Shown here: piece after piece, positions 1 to 7,735 of the stretch
Layout: each line of letters opens with the position of its first letter
Position numbering within the stretch: the first letter of the stretch is position 1
DNA from: Magnetospirillum sp. ME-1
Lineage (GTDB): Bacteria; Pseudomonadota; Alphaproteobacteria; Rhodospirillales; Magnetospirillaceae
Direction: 5' to 3'
Assembly: GCF_002105535.1 (NCBI RefSeq)
Contig: NZ_CP015848.1
Span: 4,230,985 to 4,294,984, forward strand
Length of the DNA: 64,000 nt
Notes under the pieces: model-generated
Databases searched by the model: none
What the model saw: only the letters and a program-made list of their open reading frames with translations
Told to the model about the DNA's origin: nothing
Made by a program: the position numbers and the translations under genes

Positions 1-146
1 TGGTCGCCACCCGGCTGCGCACCATCGCCTTTCCCGGCGAGGACCAGTCCAAATTGGCGCAACCGGATGATGTGTCCGGGGCTTTTCTCGACCTTTGCCT
101 GCCCGGCTCCACCCGCCATGGCGAGGTGGTGCGGATTATTCCGTAA
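1..146 (+). CDS. Short-chain dehydrogenase/reductase, C-terminal fragment
   Basis: Only the last 47 codons are present (first full codon at base 3, TAA at 144-146), so the gene begins left of the window. The readable tail runs from a TRLRTIAFPGED segment through an EDV/DDV-type turn to TRHGEVVRIIP. This is the usual end of the YciK-like group of NAD(P)-dependent short-chain dehydrogenases, where the last helix and strand close the substrate pocket. The Rossmann glycine motif and the YxxxK catalytic pair are outside the window, so substrate and activity cannot be judged. The family call rests on resemblance of the tail alone. Confidence 0.55.
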   Translation, partial: VATRLRTIAFPGEDQSKLAQPDDVSGAFLDLCLPGSTRHGEVVRIIP

Positions 147-332
147 GGTCTAGTCCGTACGCCCCATCCACCCGCCGTCACATTCGGTCACGCCACCGAT
201 GGAACGGACTTGCGCGTGTGCCCGGTCATGAGCTATCCCCATGGGGTTGGGGTCTGATTGAGGCCGCCCAGGGGGACGGCCTCGCTTACGACGTTTGGGA
301 AGGGGCGGCCGTAATAGGCCGGCGAAAGGCGC

Positions 333-1658
333 ATGACGGGTCCGGATCCGCGAGAGGGGGCAAAGACCTTCGAAACGAAGGTCGCCAGTCTCATTGCGGC
401 CACGCGCCACCTTGAAATCCCCCAGATCCTCATGCTCCGCCGCATGACCATGAAGGACCCGGAAGCGCGCAAGTGGGCCAACGAGAAGCAGCTCAACGTG
501 GTGTTCTCGGTGATCCTCACCAAGTCCATCGAGCGCTACGGCATGCCCAGGCTGAAGGAAGCGCGCGAACGCAACTTCCAGGCCCTGCTGCCGCCCGGCG
601 ACGGCAAGGAAGAGGACCTGCGGGTCCTGGCCGACATCGCCATGCAGATGCTGGGCCCGCCCCAGATGACCGAGGCGGAAAGCGCCCAGGCCGGGTTCCA
701 GGCCCTGCTGGCCCGCGGCGCCGTCGCCGCCCCCACCCGCACCATCCGCGCCCAGGCGCCGGTGCGCGAACCGCCGCCGCTGTTCGCCGCCCAGCTGGGT
801 TCGGCCGGCGACCGCATGGGCAAGATGATGCCCAAGTTCCAGGCTCCCCTGCCCGGCGCCCCCACCAGCGGCGGCAACGAACCGGACAAGCCGTTCACCG
901 ATTTCCCGACGCTGTTCGACGACACCATCTTCGCCTACACCGAAAAGGTCCTCAGCATCTTCCGCATCACCCAGCCATCCAGGGGCATCCGGCTGCCGTT
1001 CCTGCTGGCGCCCGAGTTCGGCGTGGTCTACCGCGAGGTGCTGAGCAAGTTCATCCTGCCGCAGATGCGGTCGACCCGCCACATGCAGACCCTGGCCCAC
1101 AGCTACAACTGGGCCGAGGTGGGCGGCGAGAAGCTGATCGAGATCATGCAGGGCAGCGAGGTCAACAATCCCATCCTGCACAATTGGGACGCCCGCTGGG
1201 CCTCGTTCCGCACCGGCAAGACGGCCAAGGGCAAGAAACCGCCGCCGCAAAAGCCCGAGGACAACCCCTGGCCCCTGCTGCGCGAGGATGCGACGCGGGC
1301 CAATTACGAGCCGCCCAACGAGGACAACCTGATCCTGCTGCAGGATCTGATCCGCTTCGAGGCCGATGTGATGGCCAAGTGCTGGCGCGAGTTGACCCAG
1401 CTCTACACCCAGGAATTCTCCCCCTCGGGCCGCATGGACCAGGCGCGCGAGGGCGCCTTCCGCGACGGCCTGATGAAATGGACCGCCAAGCTGCCCGATT
1501 ACGTGGGCGAGCATCTGGCCATGAAGGCCCATTTCGAGTTCGACCGCCTGGACGCCACCTGGATGCGCAAGCTGCTGGCCAATTTCGGCCGCACCGATTC
1601 CGAGCGGCGGCGCAACGCTCCCTTCCTCACCGAATTCGTGCTGCAGCTGGGCGGCTGA
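333..1658 (+). CDS. Conserved hypothetical protein, 441 aa
   Basis: I do not recognise a family. The protein has no signal peptide or membrane segment. An N-terminal helical part (about 1-110) carries many charged residues, a proline/alanine-rich linker (about 130-185) follows, and the rest is a mixed region rich in Trp, Phe and Arg with the repeated theme of acidic helix and aromatic patch. The start at 333 is an ATG, but no strong Shine-Dalgarno precedes it, so a start further in is possible. Its TGA overlaps the ATG of the next gene (TGATG at 1656-1660), so the two are probably co-translated. Codon use and GC match the neighbours, so this looks native. It is likely a lineage-specific cytoplasmic protein of unknown role. 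Confidence 0.75.
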   Translation: MTGPDPREGAKTFETKVASLIAATRHLEIPQILMLRRMTMKDPEARKWANEKQLNVVFSVILTKSIERYGMPRLKEARERNFQALLPPGDGKEEDLRVLADIAMQMLGPPQMTEAESAQAGFQALLARGAVAAPTRTIRAQAPVREPPPLFAAQLGSAGDRMGKMMPKFQAPLPGAPTSGGNEPDKPFTDFPTLFDDTIFAYTEKVLSIFRITQPSRGIRLPFLLAPEFGVVYREVLSKFILPQMRSTRHMQTLAHSYNWAEVGGEKLIEIMQGSEVNNPILHNWDARWASFRTGKTAKGKKPPPQKPEDNPWPLLREDATRANYEPPNEDNLILLQDLIRFEADVMAKCWRELTQLYTQEFSPSGRMDQAREGAFRDGLMKWTAKLPDYVGEHLAMKAHFEFDRLDATWMRKLLANFGRTDSERRRNAPFLTEFVLQLGG

Positions 1659-2119
1659 TGGCTCTGCTGGGCCACGACCACGTCAACGTGGTGGTCACCG
1701 ACATGGAGCGGTCCATCCGCTTCTACGCCACCCTGCTCGGCCTTGGCATCGTCATGGACCGCCCGCTGGAGGGTGAGTGGTTCGAACGGGTGACCGGCCT
1801 GGAGGACGCCCGGGCGCGCTGCGTCATCCTGGCCGCCCCGGACGGAAGCTGCCGCGTCGAACTGCTGCAATTCGAAAGCCCGGAAACGGCCCAGGCCGCC
1901 CTGCCCTCCACCCCCGGCCTGCGCCACGTGGCCTTGCGGGTGGCCGACCTGGACCATTGCCTCGCCGTTCTGGCGGAGCGGTTCGGCCAGACGGCCACCG
2001 CCGTCGAGGTGCCCAAGGACATCGTCCGCGGCGGCAAGCGCATGTGCTATGTTCGCGATCCCGATGGCGCCATCATCGAATTGTGCCAGTACGGACTGGA
2101 GCAGCCGGAGTTCCGCTGA
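1658..2119 (+). CDS. VOC/glyoxalase-fold family protein
   Basis: A 153-residue protein of the vicinal-oxygen-chelate superfamily, the fold of glyoxalase I and extradiol dioxygenases. It opens with a [18 protein letters not shown] block (metal-ligand His near residue 6), has a second paired module starting at GLRHVALRV (His near 90), and ends with [14 protein letters not shown], whose Glu is the usual last metal ligand. Length and two beta-alpha-beta-beta-beta modules fit a single-domain metalloenzyme. The start overlaps the stop of the upstream unknown gene and the stop overlaps the start of the macrodomain gene, giving a three-gene coupled run. The substrate cannot be told from sequence: glyoxalase, dioxygenase and isomerase activities all occur in the family. 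Confidence 0.85.
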   Translation: MALLGHDHVNVVVTDMERSIRFYATLLGLGIVMDRPLEGEWFERVTGLEDARARCVILAAPDGSCRVELLQFESPETAQAALPSTPGLRHVALRVADLDHCLAVLAERFGQTATAVEVPKDIVRGGKRMCYVRDPDGAIIELCQYGLEQPEFR

Positions 2120-2646
2120 TGCCGGAATCCAGAATGCGGATCGTCGAAGCCGACATCACCCGCCTGGAGGTGGACGCCATCGTCAACGCGGCCAATTCCT
2201 CCCTGCTGGGCGGCGGCGGAGTGGACGGGGCCATCCACCGGGCGGCCGGCCCGCAATTGCTGGAGGCCTGCCGGGCCTTGGGCGGCTGCTCTACCGGCGA
2301 CGCCAGGATCACCCCGGGTTTCCGCCTGCCCGCCCGCTGGGTGATCCATGCGGTGGGACCGGTATGGAAGGGTGGCGGCCAGGGCGAGCCCGCCCTGCTG
2401 GCATCGTGCTACCGCCGTTCGCTGGAATTGGCGGTGGAAGCCGGGGCGCGCAGTCTGGCGTTCCCGGCCATCTCCACCGGCATCTACGGCTACCCCAAGG
2501 ACGAGGCCGCCCGCATCGCCGTCGCCACGGTCCGCGCCTTCCTGGCCGAAAGAGATACCCTGGATCAGGTGGTGTTCTGCTGTTTCGCCCCCGACAGCGC
2601 CGAGGCCCACCGCAACGCGCTTCAGAGTATCGTGCGTCAAATATAA
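2119..2646 (+). CDS. Macrodomain protein, O-acetyl-ADP-ribose deacetylase type
   Basis: A 175-residue stand-alone macrodomain of the YmdB/MacroD type, which hydrolyses O-acetyl-ADP-ribose or removes mono-ADP-ribose from proteins. The ADP-ribose-binding elements are visible: [16 protein letters not shown] near the N terminus, the glycine-rich loop [16 protein letters not shown] (about 29-44), [16 protein letters not shown], and the SIS-type loop [12 protein letters not shown] (about 115-126). The Asn-Asn pair and the GGGGVDG Asp of the active MacroD class are present. The ATG overlaps the upstream VOC stop (TGATG). The stop lies only a few bases before the left inverted repeat of the insertion sequence, so the extreme C terminus or the native 3' end may have been altered by that insertion. 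Confidence 0.9.
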   Translation: MPESRMRIVEADITRLEVDAIVNAANSSLLGGGGVDGAIHRAAGPQLLEACRALGGCSTGDARITPGFRLPARWVIHAVGPVWKGGGQGEPALLASCYRRSLELAVEAGARSLAFPAISTGIYGYPKDEAARIAVATVRAFLAERDTLDQVVFCCFAPDSAEAHRNALQSIVRQI

Positions 2647-2649
2647 TGG

Positions 2650-2730
2650 GGTGGACGGCCCCTGCTCACCGGCGTCGCAATGCGCCAAGATGGTGGTTGT
2701 CGAGACACACCATTTGAAGGGGGCCGTCCA
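2650..2730 (+). repeat. IS left end with nested inverted repeat over the transposase start
   Basis: The left inverted repeat contains TGGACGGCCCC (2652-2662). Its exact 11-base reverse complement occurs at 2720-2730 and ends on the A of the transposase ATG. A transcript reading in from outside the IS could fold these arms and hide the GAAGGGGG ribosome-binding segment, which would lower transposase translation from read-through mRNA. The pairing is seen directly; the regulatory role is inferred. Confidence 0.5.
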
Positions 2731-3758
2731 TGACCGAGGTTAGCACGATTGGTTTTGATCTGGCGAAGCGGGTTTTCCAGGTCCACGGGGTCGATGGCGA
2801 CGGTGCCGTGACGATCCGGCGGCAGTTGCGCCGCTCCGAGGTCGTGACGTTCTTCGCCAAGCTGTCGCCCTGCGTGGTGGGGATGGAGGCGTGCGCCTCA
2901 GCCCATTATTGGGCGCGGACGCTGGCCAAACTGGGGCATGAGGTGCGCCTGATCCCGCCCTCGCGGGTCAAGCCCTATGTCAAGCGAGGACGGAAGAACG
3001 ACGCAGCCGACGCTGCGGCGATCGCCGAGGCGGTGACACGGCCGCACATGGAGTTCGTGCCGGTCAAGAGCGAGGAGGCGCAAGCGGTGCTGATGCTCCA
3101 TCGCACCCGCCGCCTGTTGGTGACCCAGCGCACCATGCTCGGCAATGCGCTGCGGTCGCATTTTGCCGAATACGGCATCATCGAACCGGAGGGGCAAGGT
3201 GGGCTGGCAAGGCTGGTCGTCTGTGCGCTGGACGCACCGGATGCGGCATTGCCTCAGGCGGCTCGTGAAGCCATGGCGATGCTGGCCGCGCATGTGCGCG
3301 AGATCGACTCCAAGATCGATGCGCTGGATCACGAAATCCTGAGATGGCACCGTAACGACGCCGACAGCCAGAGGGTCGCCTCCATTCCCGGCATCGGCCC
3401 GCTGATCGCCAGCGCCATCGTTGCCGCCATGGGCGATCCCAAGCGCTTCAAGACGGGGCGAGACTTCGCCGCCTGGCTGGGGCTGGTGCCATCGCAGAAT
3501 TCCACCGGTGGCAAAACCGTGCTGGGGCCGATCACCAAGGCTGGGGACCGCTATCTGCGGTCGCTCCTGGTGGTCGGCGCCACCGGCACTTTATGGCGGC
3601 GGCGCAAAGAGCAAGGCACATGGCTGGCGGGCATGATGGCGCGGGGTAAGACGGCACGGCAGATCTCCGTCGCCCTGGCCAACAAGATGGCGCGCACCGC
3701 CTGGGCCATCCTCGCCAAGGGTGGCCTCTATCACGAACCGGCAGCACAGGCCGCCTGA
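2730..3758 (+). CDS. IS110/IS1111-family DEDD transposase
   Basis: A 342-residue RNA-guided recombinase of the IS110 family. The N-terminal RuvC-like domain shows the DEDD residues as D10 (GFDLAKRVF), E53 (GMEAC), D91 and D94 (RKNDAADA). A helical linker covers about 115-205. The C-terminal Tnp20-type domain starts at IPGIGPLIASAI (219 on) and contains PSQNSTGGK, where S255 or S258 is the candidate nucleophilic serine, followed by the GPITKAGDRYLR basic stretch. Length is normal for the family. The ATG at 2730 follows a GAAGGGGGCC ribosome-binding stretch. Known IS110-family enzymes use a structured RNA from the element's non-coding end to choose donor and target DNA; here the long 3' side is the probable source. 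Confidence 0.95.
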   Translation: MTEVSTIGFDLAKRVFQVHGVDGDGAVTIRRQLRRSEVVTFFAKLSPCVVGMEACASAHYWARTLAKLGHEVRLIPPSRVKPYVKRGRKNDAADAAAIAEAVTRPHMEFVPVKSEEAQAVLMLHRTRRLLVTQRTMLGNALRSHFAEYGIIEPEGQGGLARLVVCALDAPDAALPQAAREAMAMLAAHVREIDSKIDALDHEILRWHRNDADSQRVASIPGIGPLIASAIVAAMGDPKRFKTGRDFAAWLGLVPSQNSTGGKTVLGPITKAGDRYLRSLLVVGATGTLWRRRKEQGTWLAGMMARGKTARQISVALANKMARTAWAILAKGGLYHEPAAQAA

Positions 3759-3987
3759 GAAAGAGCGCGAGGAACAACCAGTTGCGAGGGCGATGAAAGC
3801 GTGATGGCGACCGGTCAATCCAAGGAACGGCAAAACCCAGCGTACGTCATGGCCGCCAAGGTCGTAAATCTGATCGGGAGCCGTTTCACGGATCACATCA
3901 TGGCCAGCGGTCAGAGTGCCGCGCAAACAGGCCGGACACATGACTGCACCCGACCGGAGCGTCAGCGCGAAAAAATCTCCTTGCAAC
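3759..3987 (+). ncRNA. Predicted guide (seek/bridge) RNA region of the IS
   Basis: No protein gene is supported in the space between the transposase stop and the right inverted repeat. IS1111-type elements carry their guide RNA on this 3' side, whereas IS110-type elements carry it on the 5' side. The longer right flank (about 230 bases against 65 on the left) and the subterminal-type repeats point to the IS1111 arrangement. Exact RNA ends and loops were not determined. The assignment comes from family knowledge plus layout; no fold was computed. Confidence 0.4.
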
Positions 3988-4047
3988 GCAGGGGCTGTCC
4001 ACACATGACGCACGATACTCCCGTTTTATGCTTCCCCCTCGCCGGGC

Positions 4048-4063
4048 GCGGCCTTCCGGCCGC
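4048..4063. repeat. GCGGCC/GGCCGC hairpin between the IS and the protease gene
   Basis: A perfect 6-bp stem (4048-4053 with 4058-4063) and a TTCC loop lie just beyond the IS right end and downstream of the minus-strand protease stop. There is no T-run on either side, so it is at best a weak terminator. Confidence 0.35.
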
Positions 4064-4087
4064 TTGGCCGCCGCCTCAATGGCGGCT

Positions 4088-4125
4088 GATAGCGATATGC
4101 GCCAGATTTGGCGCATATCGCTATC
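4088..4125. repeat. Perfect 17-bp inverted repeat with 4-base loop
   Basis: GATAGCGATATGCGCCA (4088-4104) is followed by GATT and then its exact reverse complement (4109-4125). The right arm contains the TAG stop codon of the minus-strand protease (4121-4123), so the palindrome encodes the end of that protein as well as the 3' end of its mRNA. No T-run follows on the minus strand. It could be an mRNA-stabilising or factor-dependent termination stem, or a protein-binding palindrome. Its moderate GC and perfect symmetry are unlike the neighbouring terminators. Confidence 0.6.
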
Positions 4126-4912
4126 TCAGCGACTGACCCAGGTCCAGACTGGCGGGCCGCGAAGCCGACCCCGCCCGGGTGGCCTTTCCCGCTCCCAGGC
4201 GCTCCGCCAGCGGCCGCAGGGCGTCCCCCCCCGCCGCCACCCCAGCCTCGCCCTGCGACGGGATCACCGCCACGTTGACCGCCACCAGACGCAGCCCGCC
4301 CTCGCTCCAGCCGAACACCGGACCGCCCGATTCCCCCTGCACCGCGTCGCAATCATGGATGAACACGCCGGGCAGGGCCTGGCGGGTCAGGCGGCATCCC
4401 ACATGGGCCAGCGGCACCTGCGCCTTGTCGCGGCCATAGCCGGCCACGGCGACCTTCATGCCCACCTGGGAGGTTCCCAGCGCGACCCAGCCGATTTCGT
4501 CGCCCAGCGGCTCCTCCAGCTCCATCAGCGCCCAGTCGTCGGCACGGCTGGCCAGCCCCCGCTCCTGCCCGTCCAGCACCCAATTGGGCGCGGCGTGCAC
4601 CATGGTCACCTTGGAGGCGCGCAGATACTCGCCCCGATCCCAGCCGGCCACGAAGGTGAAGGACGAAGCAGGAAAAGGTTTCTGCGTCCGGCGGTTCCAA
4701 AGGCAATGGGCGGCGGTGGCGATCAGCCTCGGCCCGATCAGGGTGGCGCTGCAATGGCCGTTGAAGAAGTTGAGCCGTCCCATGGCGCTCCACGGGAATT
4801 CCCGCGCCTCCATGCGCAGCCGCTGGTCCTCGCCCTTGATGCCGTGCAACTGGCGCGGCTCGGCGCCGGCGGGGGCGGCAAGCAGCATCAGCACGACCGC
4901 CAGCCGTCTCAT
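4121..4912 (-). CDS. Secreted trypsin-like serine protease
   Basis: A 263-residue S1-family protease with a signal peptide (MRRLAVVLMLLAAPAGAEP, cleavage near residue 17). The catalytic triad is readable: His in IATAAHCLW, Asp in RADDWALMEL, and Ser in the CDAVQGESGGPVFGW block, with the CDA...GESGGP disulfide/oxyanion arrangement typical of chymotrypsin-fold enzymes. It should act in the periplasm or outside the cell. The ATG overlaps the TGA of the upstream ELM1-family gene by four bases, so the pair is translationally coupled. The last codons lie inside a perfect palindrome, and the C-terminal tail after the protease core (about 235-263) is Arg/Ser/Ala-rich and not obviously part of the fold. 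Its substrate is unknown. Confidence 0.88.
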   Translation of the reverse strand: MRRLAVVLMLLAAPAGAEPRQLHGIKGEDQRLRMEAREFPWSAMGRLNFFNGHCSATLIGPRLIATAAHCLWNRRTQKPFPASSFTFVAGWDRGEYLRASKVTMVHAAPNWVLDGQERGLASRADDWALMELEEPLGDEIGWVALGTSQVGMKVAVAGYGRDKAQVPLAHVGCRLTRQALPGVFIHDCDAVQGESGGPVFGWSEGGLRLVAVNVAVIPSQGEAGVAAGGDALRPLAERLGAGKATRAGSASRPASLDLGQSLR

Positions 4913-5889
4913 GGCAGCAGGCGCTCGGCGATGACGCGGGCCACCTCCTGGGCGGCGTTGAGGCGGGGACGCTCCCAGCCCGCCAGCCCGGCGGCGCCGT
5001 CCAGCGGCCGGGCCAGGCCGGCCCGGTAGAGCTGGGCATGCAGGCGGGCGTGCTTGGGCGCCGCCCAGCCTTCGGGGGCCCAGATGAACACCGGCGCCGC
5101 CGAGGCGCAGGCCTCGCAGCACATGGAGACCGAATCGCCGGTGACGATGACGGCATCGGCCAGGGCCAGGAAGCCGAAATAGGGATTGTCGCCGCCTTGG
5201 GAGAACAGGTGCAGCCAGCGGGGCTCGGGCAGCCCGGCGGCCAGGGCCGCCTCCTGCTCCGCCCCGGTGCGGCGGCTGGTGGTCAGCAGCAGCGAGCCGC
5301 CCTGGCCCGCGGCCAGCCGGGCGGCGCTTTCGCCCAAGGTCCGGGCCATCTCCACCGGAAAGGGACGGTTCTTGGTGGCCCCGCCGACGATCACCGCCAC
5401 CCAGGGCCGCGGCAGAGAAGCGAAGGCCGGACGCCATTTCTCCGCCTCGGCAGCCAGACGTTCGGGCGTCACCCGGTGGGGCGCGCCCAGCACCTCCAGC
5501 ACGTTGCCGCCGGGCTTGGGGCAATCGTGGGCGGGCGAGACGATCAGGTCGAAATCGCCCCGGCCGGGAAAGCCGGGGTCCATGATCTGCACCAGCCGCG
5601 CCCCGCACTGGCGCTTGATCCAGCGGGCGACGGGAGCGGTGCGCCGCCCGGCGGCGATGACCACACGCGGCCAGGGCGCGCACAGCGCCGCCCGGCTCTC
5701 AGGGGCGATTCCGGTCAGTCCGGCGCCCCGCAAGGCGTTAGGCAGGCGGGCCAGCCGGTCGTAGGCGATGGTCTTGACGGTAAAGGGCTGCGCAAGCGCC
5801 TCGGCGACGCCCAGGCATTGGGCGACGTTGCCGGCCCGGTCGTCGGCCAGCACCCAGATTTCACCCGCTTCATTGCTCCTTGCGTTCAT
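4909..5889 (-). CDS. ELM1-family (DUF1022) protein
   Basis: A 326-residue member of the family named after the plant mitochondrial-fission protein ELM1. In bacteria these look like GT-B-type nucleotide-sugar-binding proteins of uncertain role, often near envelope genes. Visible marks are the N-terminal GEIWVLADDRAGNVAQ segment, the QIMDPGFPGRGDFDLIVSP block, the VIVGGATKNRPF motif, and the C-terminal DAVIVTGDSVSMCCEAC motif typical of the family. The ATG at 5889 has a GGAG nine bases upstream; a longer reading from a TTG at 5907 is less likely. The TGA overlaps the ATG of the protease. No membrane segment is seen. Function is unknown beyond the family. Confidence 0.85.
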   Translation of the reverse strand: MNARSNEAGEIWVLADDRAGNVAQCLGVAEALAQPFTVKTIAYDRLARLPNALRGAGLTGIAPESRAALCAPWPRVVIAAGRRTAPVARWIKRQCGARLVQIMDPGFPGRGDFDLIVSPAHDCPKPGGNVLEVLGAPHRVTPERLAAEAEKWRPAFASLPRPWVAVIVGGATKNRPFPVEMARTLGESAARLAAGQGGSLLLTTSRRTGAEQEAALAAGLPEPRWLHLFSQGGDNPYFGFLALADAVIVTGDSVSMCCEACASAAPVFIWAPEGWAAPKHARLHAQLYRAGLARPLDGAAGLAGWERPRLNAAQEVARVIAERLLP

Positions 5890-6006
5890 GGCGACAAGCT
5901 CCGCCAATACGAAAGCGTTTGCAAGACCTCCCGTCGTATTTGTGGACTGTTAACCCGTTACCCCCTATATTTGGACCAATCCTTTCGTGCTCGGGACAGG
6001 CCGCCC

Positions 6007-6543
6007 ATGTTCGCCGACAACACATTGACCCCAAAGGAAGCCGTGCGGCTTTGCGCGCTGGGCACCATCGCGTCCCGGCCCATGCGCTACAGCGAACTGG
6101 CCGGGTCGGTGCGGCACTTCACCAGCCGGATCATGGGACCCAGCCTCGAGCTGATGGGCATTTCCATCGAGCTGCTGCGCTATGAAGGGCTGGTGGAAGC
6201 CACCGACGGCCAGGGCATGGAAGACGATTCCATGCTGACCATCTCGGCGGCGGGACGGCGCGAGTTGCAGACCCTGCTGACCGCAAGGCTGCGCCCAGGC
6301 TCGGACCTCTCCAAGCTGGTGGTGGCGCTGAAGATGCGCTTCCTCGACCTGCTGGAGGCTGACGAGCGGGCCCACCAGATCGATCTGCTGATCGAAGGCG
6401 CCGACAGCGAACTGGCCCGCCTGACCGATCTTCGCGGCAGCGATGGCGAGGGCGGCAGCGCGCTGGCGGCGTGGCTGGACCACGACATCGCCCTGCTGGA
6501 AAGCCGCCTGGCCTGGCTGGAAGACTTCCGCGCCCGTCTGTGA
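6007..6543 (+). CDS. PadR-like winged-helix protein
   Basis: A 178-residue protein. The first 85 residues read as a winged helix: LTPKEAVRLCALGTIA, a recognition-type helix around GPSLELMGISIELLRYEGLVEA, and a wing ending in MLTISAAGRRELQTLL. The second half is a pair of long helices with an acidic middle (about 105-178), like the dimerising C-terminal part of PadR-type regulators. It is probably a DNA-binding regulator. No ligand pocket can be assigned, and a structural helical protein is the alternative. The stop overlaps the GTG start of radC (GTGA), so the two genes are coupled. The target is unknown. Confidence 0.6.
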   Translation: MFADNTLTPKEAVRLCALGTIASRPMRYSELAGSVRHFTSRIMGPSLELMGISIELLRYEGLVEATDGQGMEDDSMLTISAAGRRELQTLLTARLRPGSDLSKLVVALKMRFLDLLEADERAHQIDLLIEGADSELARLTDLRGSDGEGGSALAAWLDHDIALLESRLAWLEDFRARL

Positions 6544-7253
6544 CCGCCGACCTCCCCCTTCCCGGCCTGGCCGAAGCCCCTGAGAAACCTGATCACAAGG
6601 GCCACCGGGAGCGCCTGCGCAACCGCTTCATCGAGGCGCCCGAGGCCCTGCCCGACTATGAATTGCTGGAATTGCTGCTGGGCGCGGCCATTCCGCAAAA
6701 GGACACCAAGCCGCTGGCCAAGGCGCTGATCAAACGCTTCGGCAGCTTCGCCGACGTGATCACCGCCGACGTGGAGGATCTCAAGACCGTTGACGGCATC
6801 AAGGACGTGGCCGCCGCCACCCTGAAAGTGGTGCGTGAGGCCGCCATCCGTCTGGCCCGCGCCCCGGTGATCAACGCCTCGGTGATTTCCAGTTGGGAGG
6901 TGCTGCTGGATTACTGCCGCACCGCCATGAACACCCTGCCTACCGAGCAGTTCCGCCTGCTGTTCCTTGACCGCAAGAACACCCTGATCGCCGACGAGGT
7001 GCAGCAGACCGGTACCGTGGACCACACCCCCCTTTACCCGCGCGAGGTGGTCAAGCGCGCCCTGGCGCTCCACGCTTCCGCCATCATCATGGTCCACAAC
7101 CACCCCAGCGGCGACCCCAAGCCGTCCAGGGCCGACATCGACATGACCCGCGCGGTCAAGGACGCCCTGAACGCCGTGGGGATTCAGCTCCACGACCACG
7201 TGGTGGTGGGGCGCAAGGGCCACGCCAGCTTCAAGGCCATGGGCCTTCTTTAG
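6540..7253 (+). CDS. radC: RadC-like JAB-domain protein
   Basis: A 237-residue RadC/YkfG-family protein. A helix-hairpin-helix-like N-terminal part (about 20-105, with LPDYELLELLLGAA and the VDGIKDVAAATL hairpin) precedes a JAB/MPN-type metalloprotease-like domain. The zinc motif is complete: HNHPSGDPKPSRAD with H186, H188 and D199. The earlier link to DNA repair in E. coli was withdrawn, and the biochemical role of chromosomal RadC remains unsettled. The GTG start overlaps the stop of the upstream regulator by four bases, and upstream in-frame starts would lie inside that gene. Length is normal. Confidence 0.93.
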   Translation: MTADLPLPGLAEAPEKPDHKGHRERLRNRFIEAPEALPDYELLELLLGAAIPQKDTKPLAKALIKRFGSFADVITADVEDLKTVDGIKDVAAATLKVVREAAIRLARAPVINASVISSWEVLLDYCRTAMNTLPTEQFRLLFLDRKNTLIADEVQQTGTVDHTPLYPREVVKRALALHASAIIMVHNHPSGDPKPSRADIDMTRAVKDALNAVGIQLHDHVVVGRKGHASFKAMGLL

Positions 7254-7254
7254 G

Positions 7255-7674
7255 TCAGGCGGCCCGCAGCTTGTACCACAGCCCATAGGCCCAGCAGGCG
7301 GCGCAGAAGCCGGTGGCCAGATCCACGAAGGCGAAGATCAGGATGGCGGTGGCGGGAATGGCACCGATCTCGGAGCCCATCAGCCACGACACCGCCATGA
7401 CGGCACCGGCGATGGCGGCGATCTTGTCGGCGAACATCTTGGAGCCGGCATTGACCGGATGCTTCCAGCCCAGCCGGTCGGTAAGCGCCGCGAACAGGCG
7501 GTAGGACAGGCACTTGTGCGGCGAGACGAACCCCCGCAGCGCCCCGCCGACCGCCAGCACCAACGCTACCCACCGGTACGGCGTGAACAGGTAGAGGGCC
7601 GCGATGGAAAAGCTCATACCCGCCTGAAAGCGATAGGCGTTGGAGCAGACCGGGGCGATATCGAAGCGGAGCAT
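7255..7674 (-). CDS. DUF4395-family membrane protein
   Basis: A 139-residue integral membrane protein with about four hydrophobic helices. The start MLRFDIAPVCSNAYRFQAG and the central SPHKCLSYRLFA segment are typical of DUF4395, a small family often linked to sulfur or thiol metabolism genes but with no proven function. Conserved cysteines lie at C10, near 54 and in the FCAACWAYGLW stretch near the C terminus. It ends head to head with radC only a base or two apart. A strong sigma-70-type promoter lies just upstream, so it is probably transcribed alone. Alternative roles such as a thiol or small-molecule channel are speculation. Confidence 0.8.
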   Translation of the reverse strand: MLRFDIAPVCSNAYRFQAGMSFSIAALYLFTPYRWVALVLAVGGALRGFVSPHKCLSYRLFAALTDRLGWKHPVNAGSKMFADKIAAIAGAVMAVSWLMGSEIGAIPATAILIFAFVDLATGFCAACWAYGLWYKLRAA

Positions 7675-7706
7675 GGGAGTTATCCGAAGGCAATTTCGAT
7701 ATCACT

Positions 7707-7735
7707 TATATAAGCATATTCTAATTATGCGTCAA
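7707..7735 (-). promoter_or_regulatory. Sigma-70-type promoter for the DUF4395 gene
   Basis: On the minus strand TTGACG (7735-7730) and TATATA (7712-7707) are separated by exactly 17 bases of AT-rich DNA, leaving about 33 bases to the ATG at 7674. The -35 box overlaps the TGA stop of the upstream formyltransferase-like gene. This is one of the best consensus promoters in the window. Confidence 0.65.

Larger units (their letters stand above)
2650..4003 (+). mobile_element. IS110-family insertion sequence, IS1111-like
   Basis: A complete-looking element with one transposase gene, about 80 bp of left non-coding DNA and about 245 bp of right non-coding DNA. Imperfect inverted repeats are seen at 2650-2665 and 3988-4003; the core GTGGAC(G/A)GCCCCTGC matches in 14 of 16 positions. 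In the IS1111 subgroup such repeats are subterminal, so the true tips may lie a few bases outside; no target duplication is expected for this family and none was seen. The element sits directly behind the macrodomain stop codon and before the minus-strand protease gene. The transposase frame is intact with all expected catalytic residues, so it may still be active. Confidence 0.85.

Noticed and set aside
150-1532. A 460-codon frame antisense to the 441-aa unknown gene
   Set aside because: Composition is of the shadow type (Leu/Gly/Gln/His-rich) and the plus frame has coupled overlaps with its neighbours.
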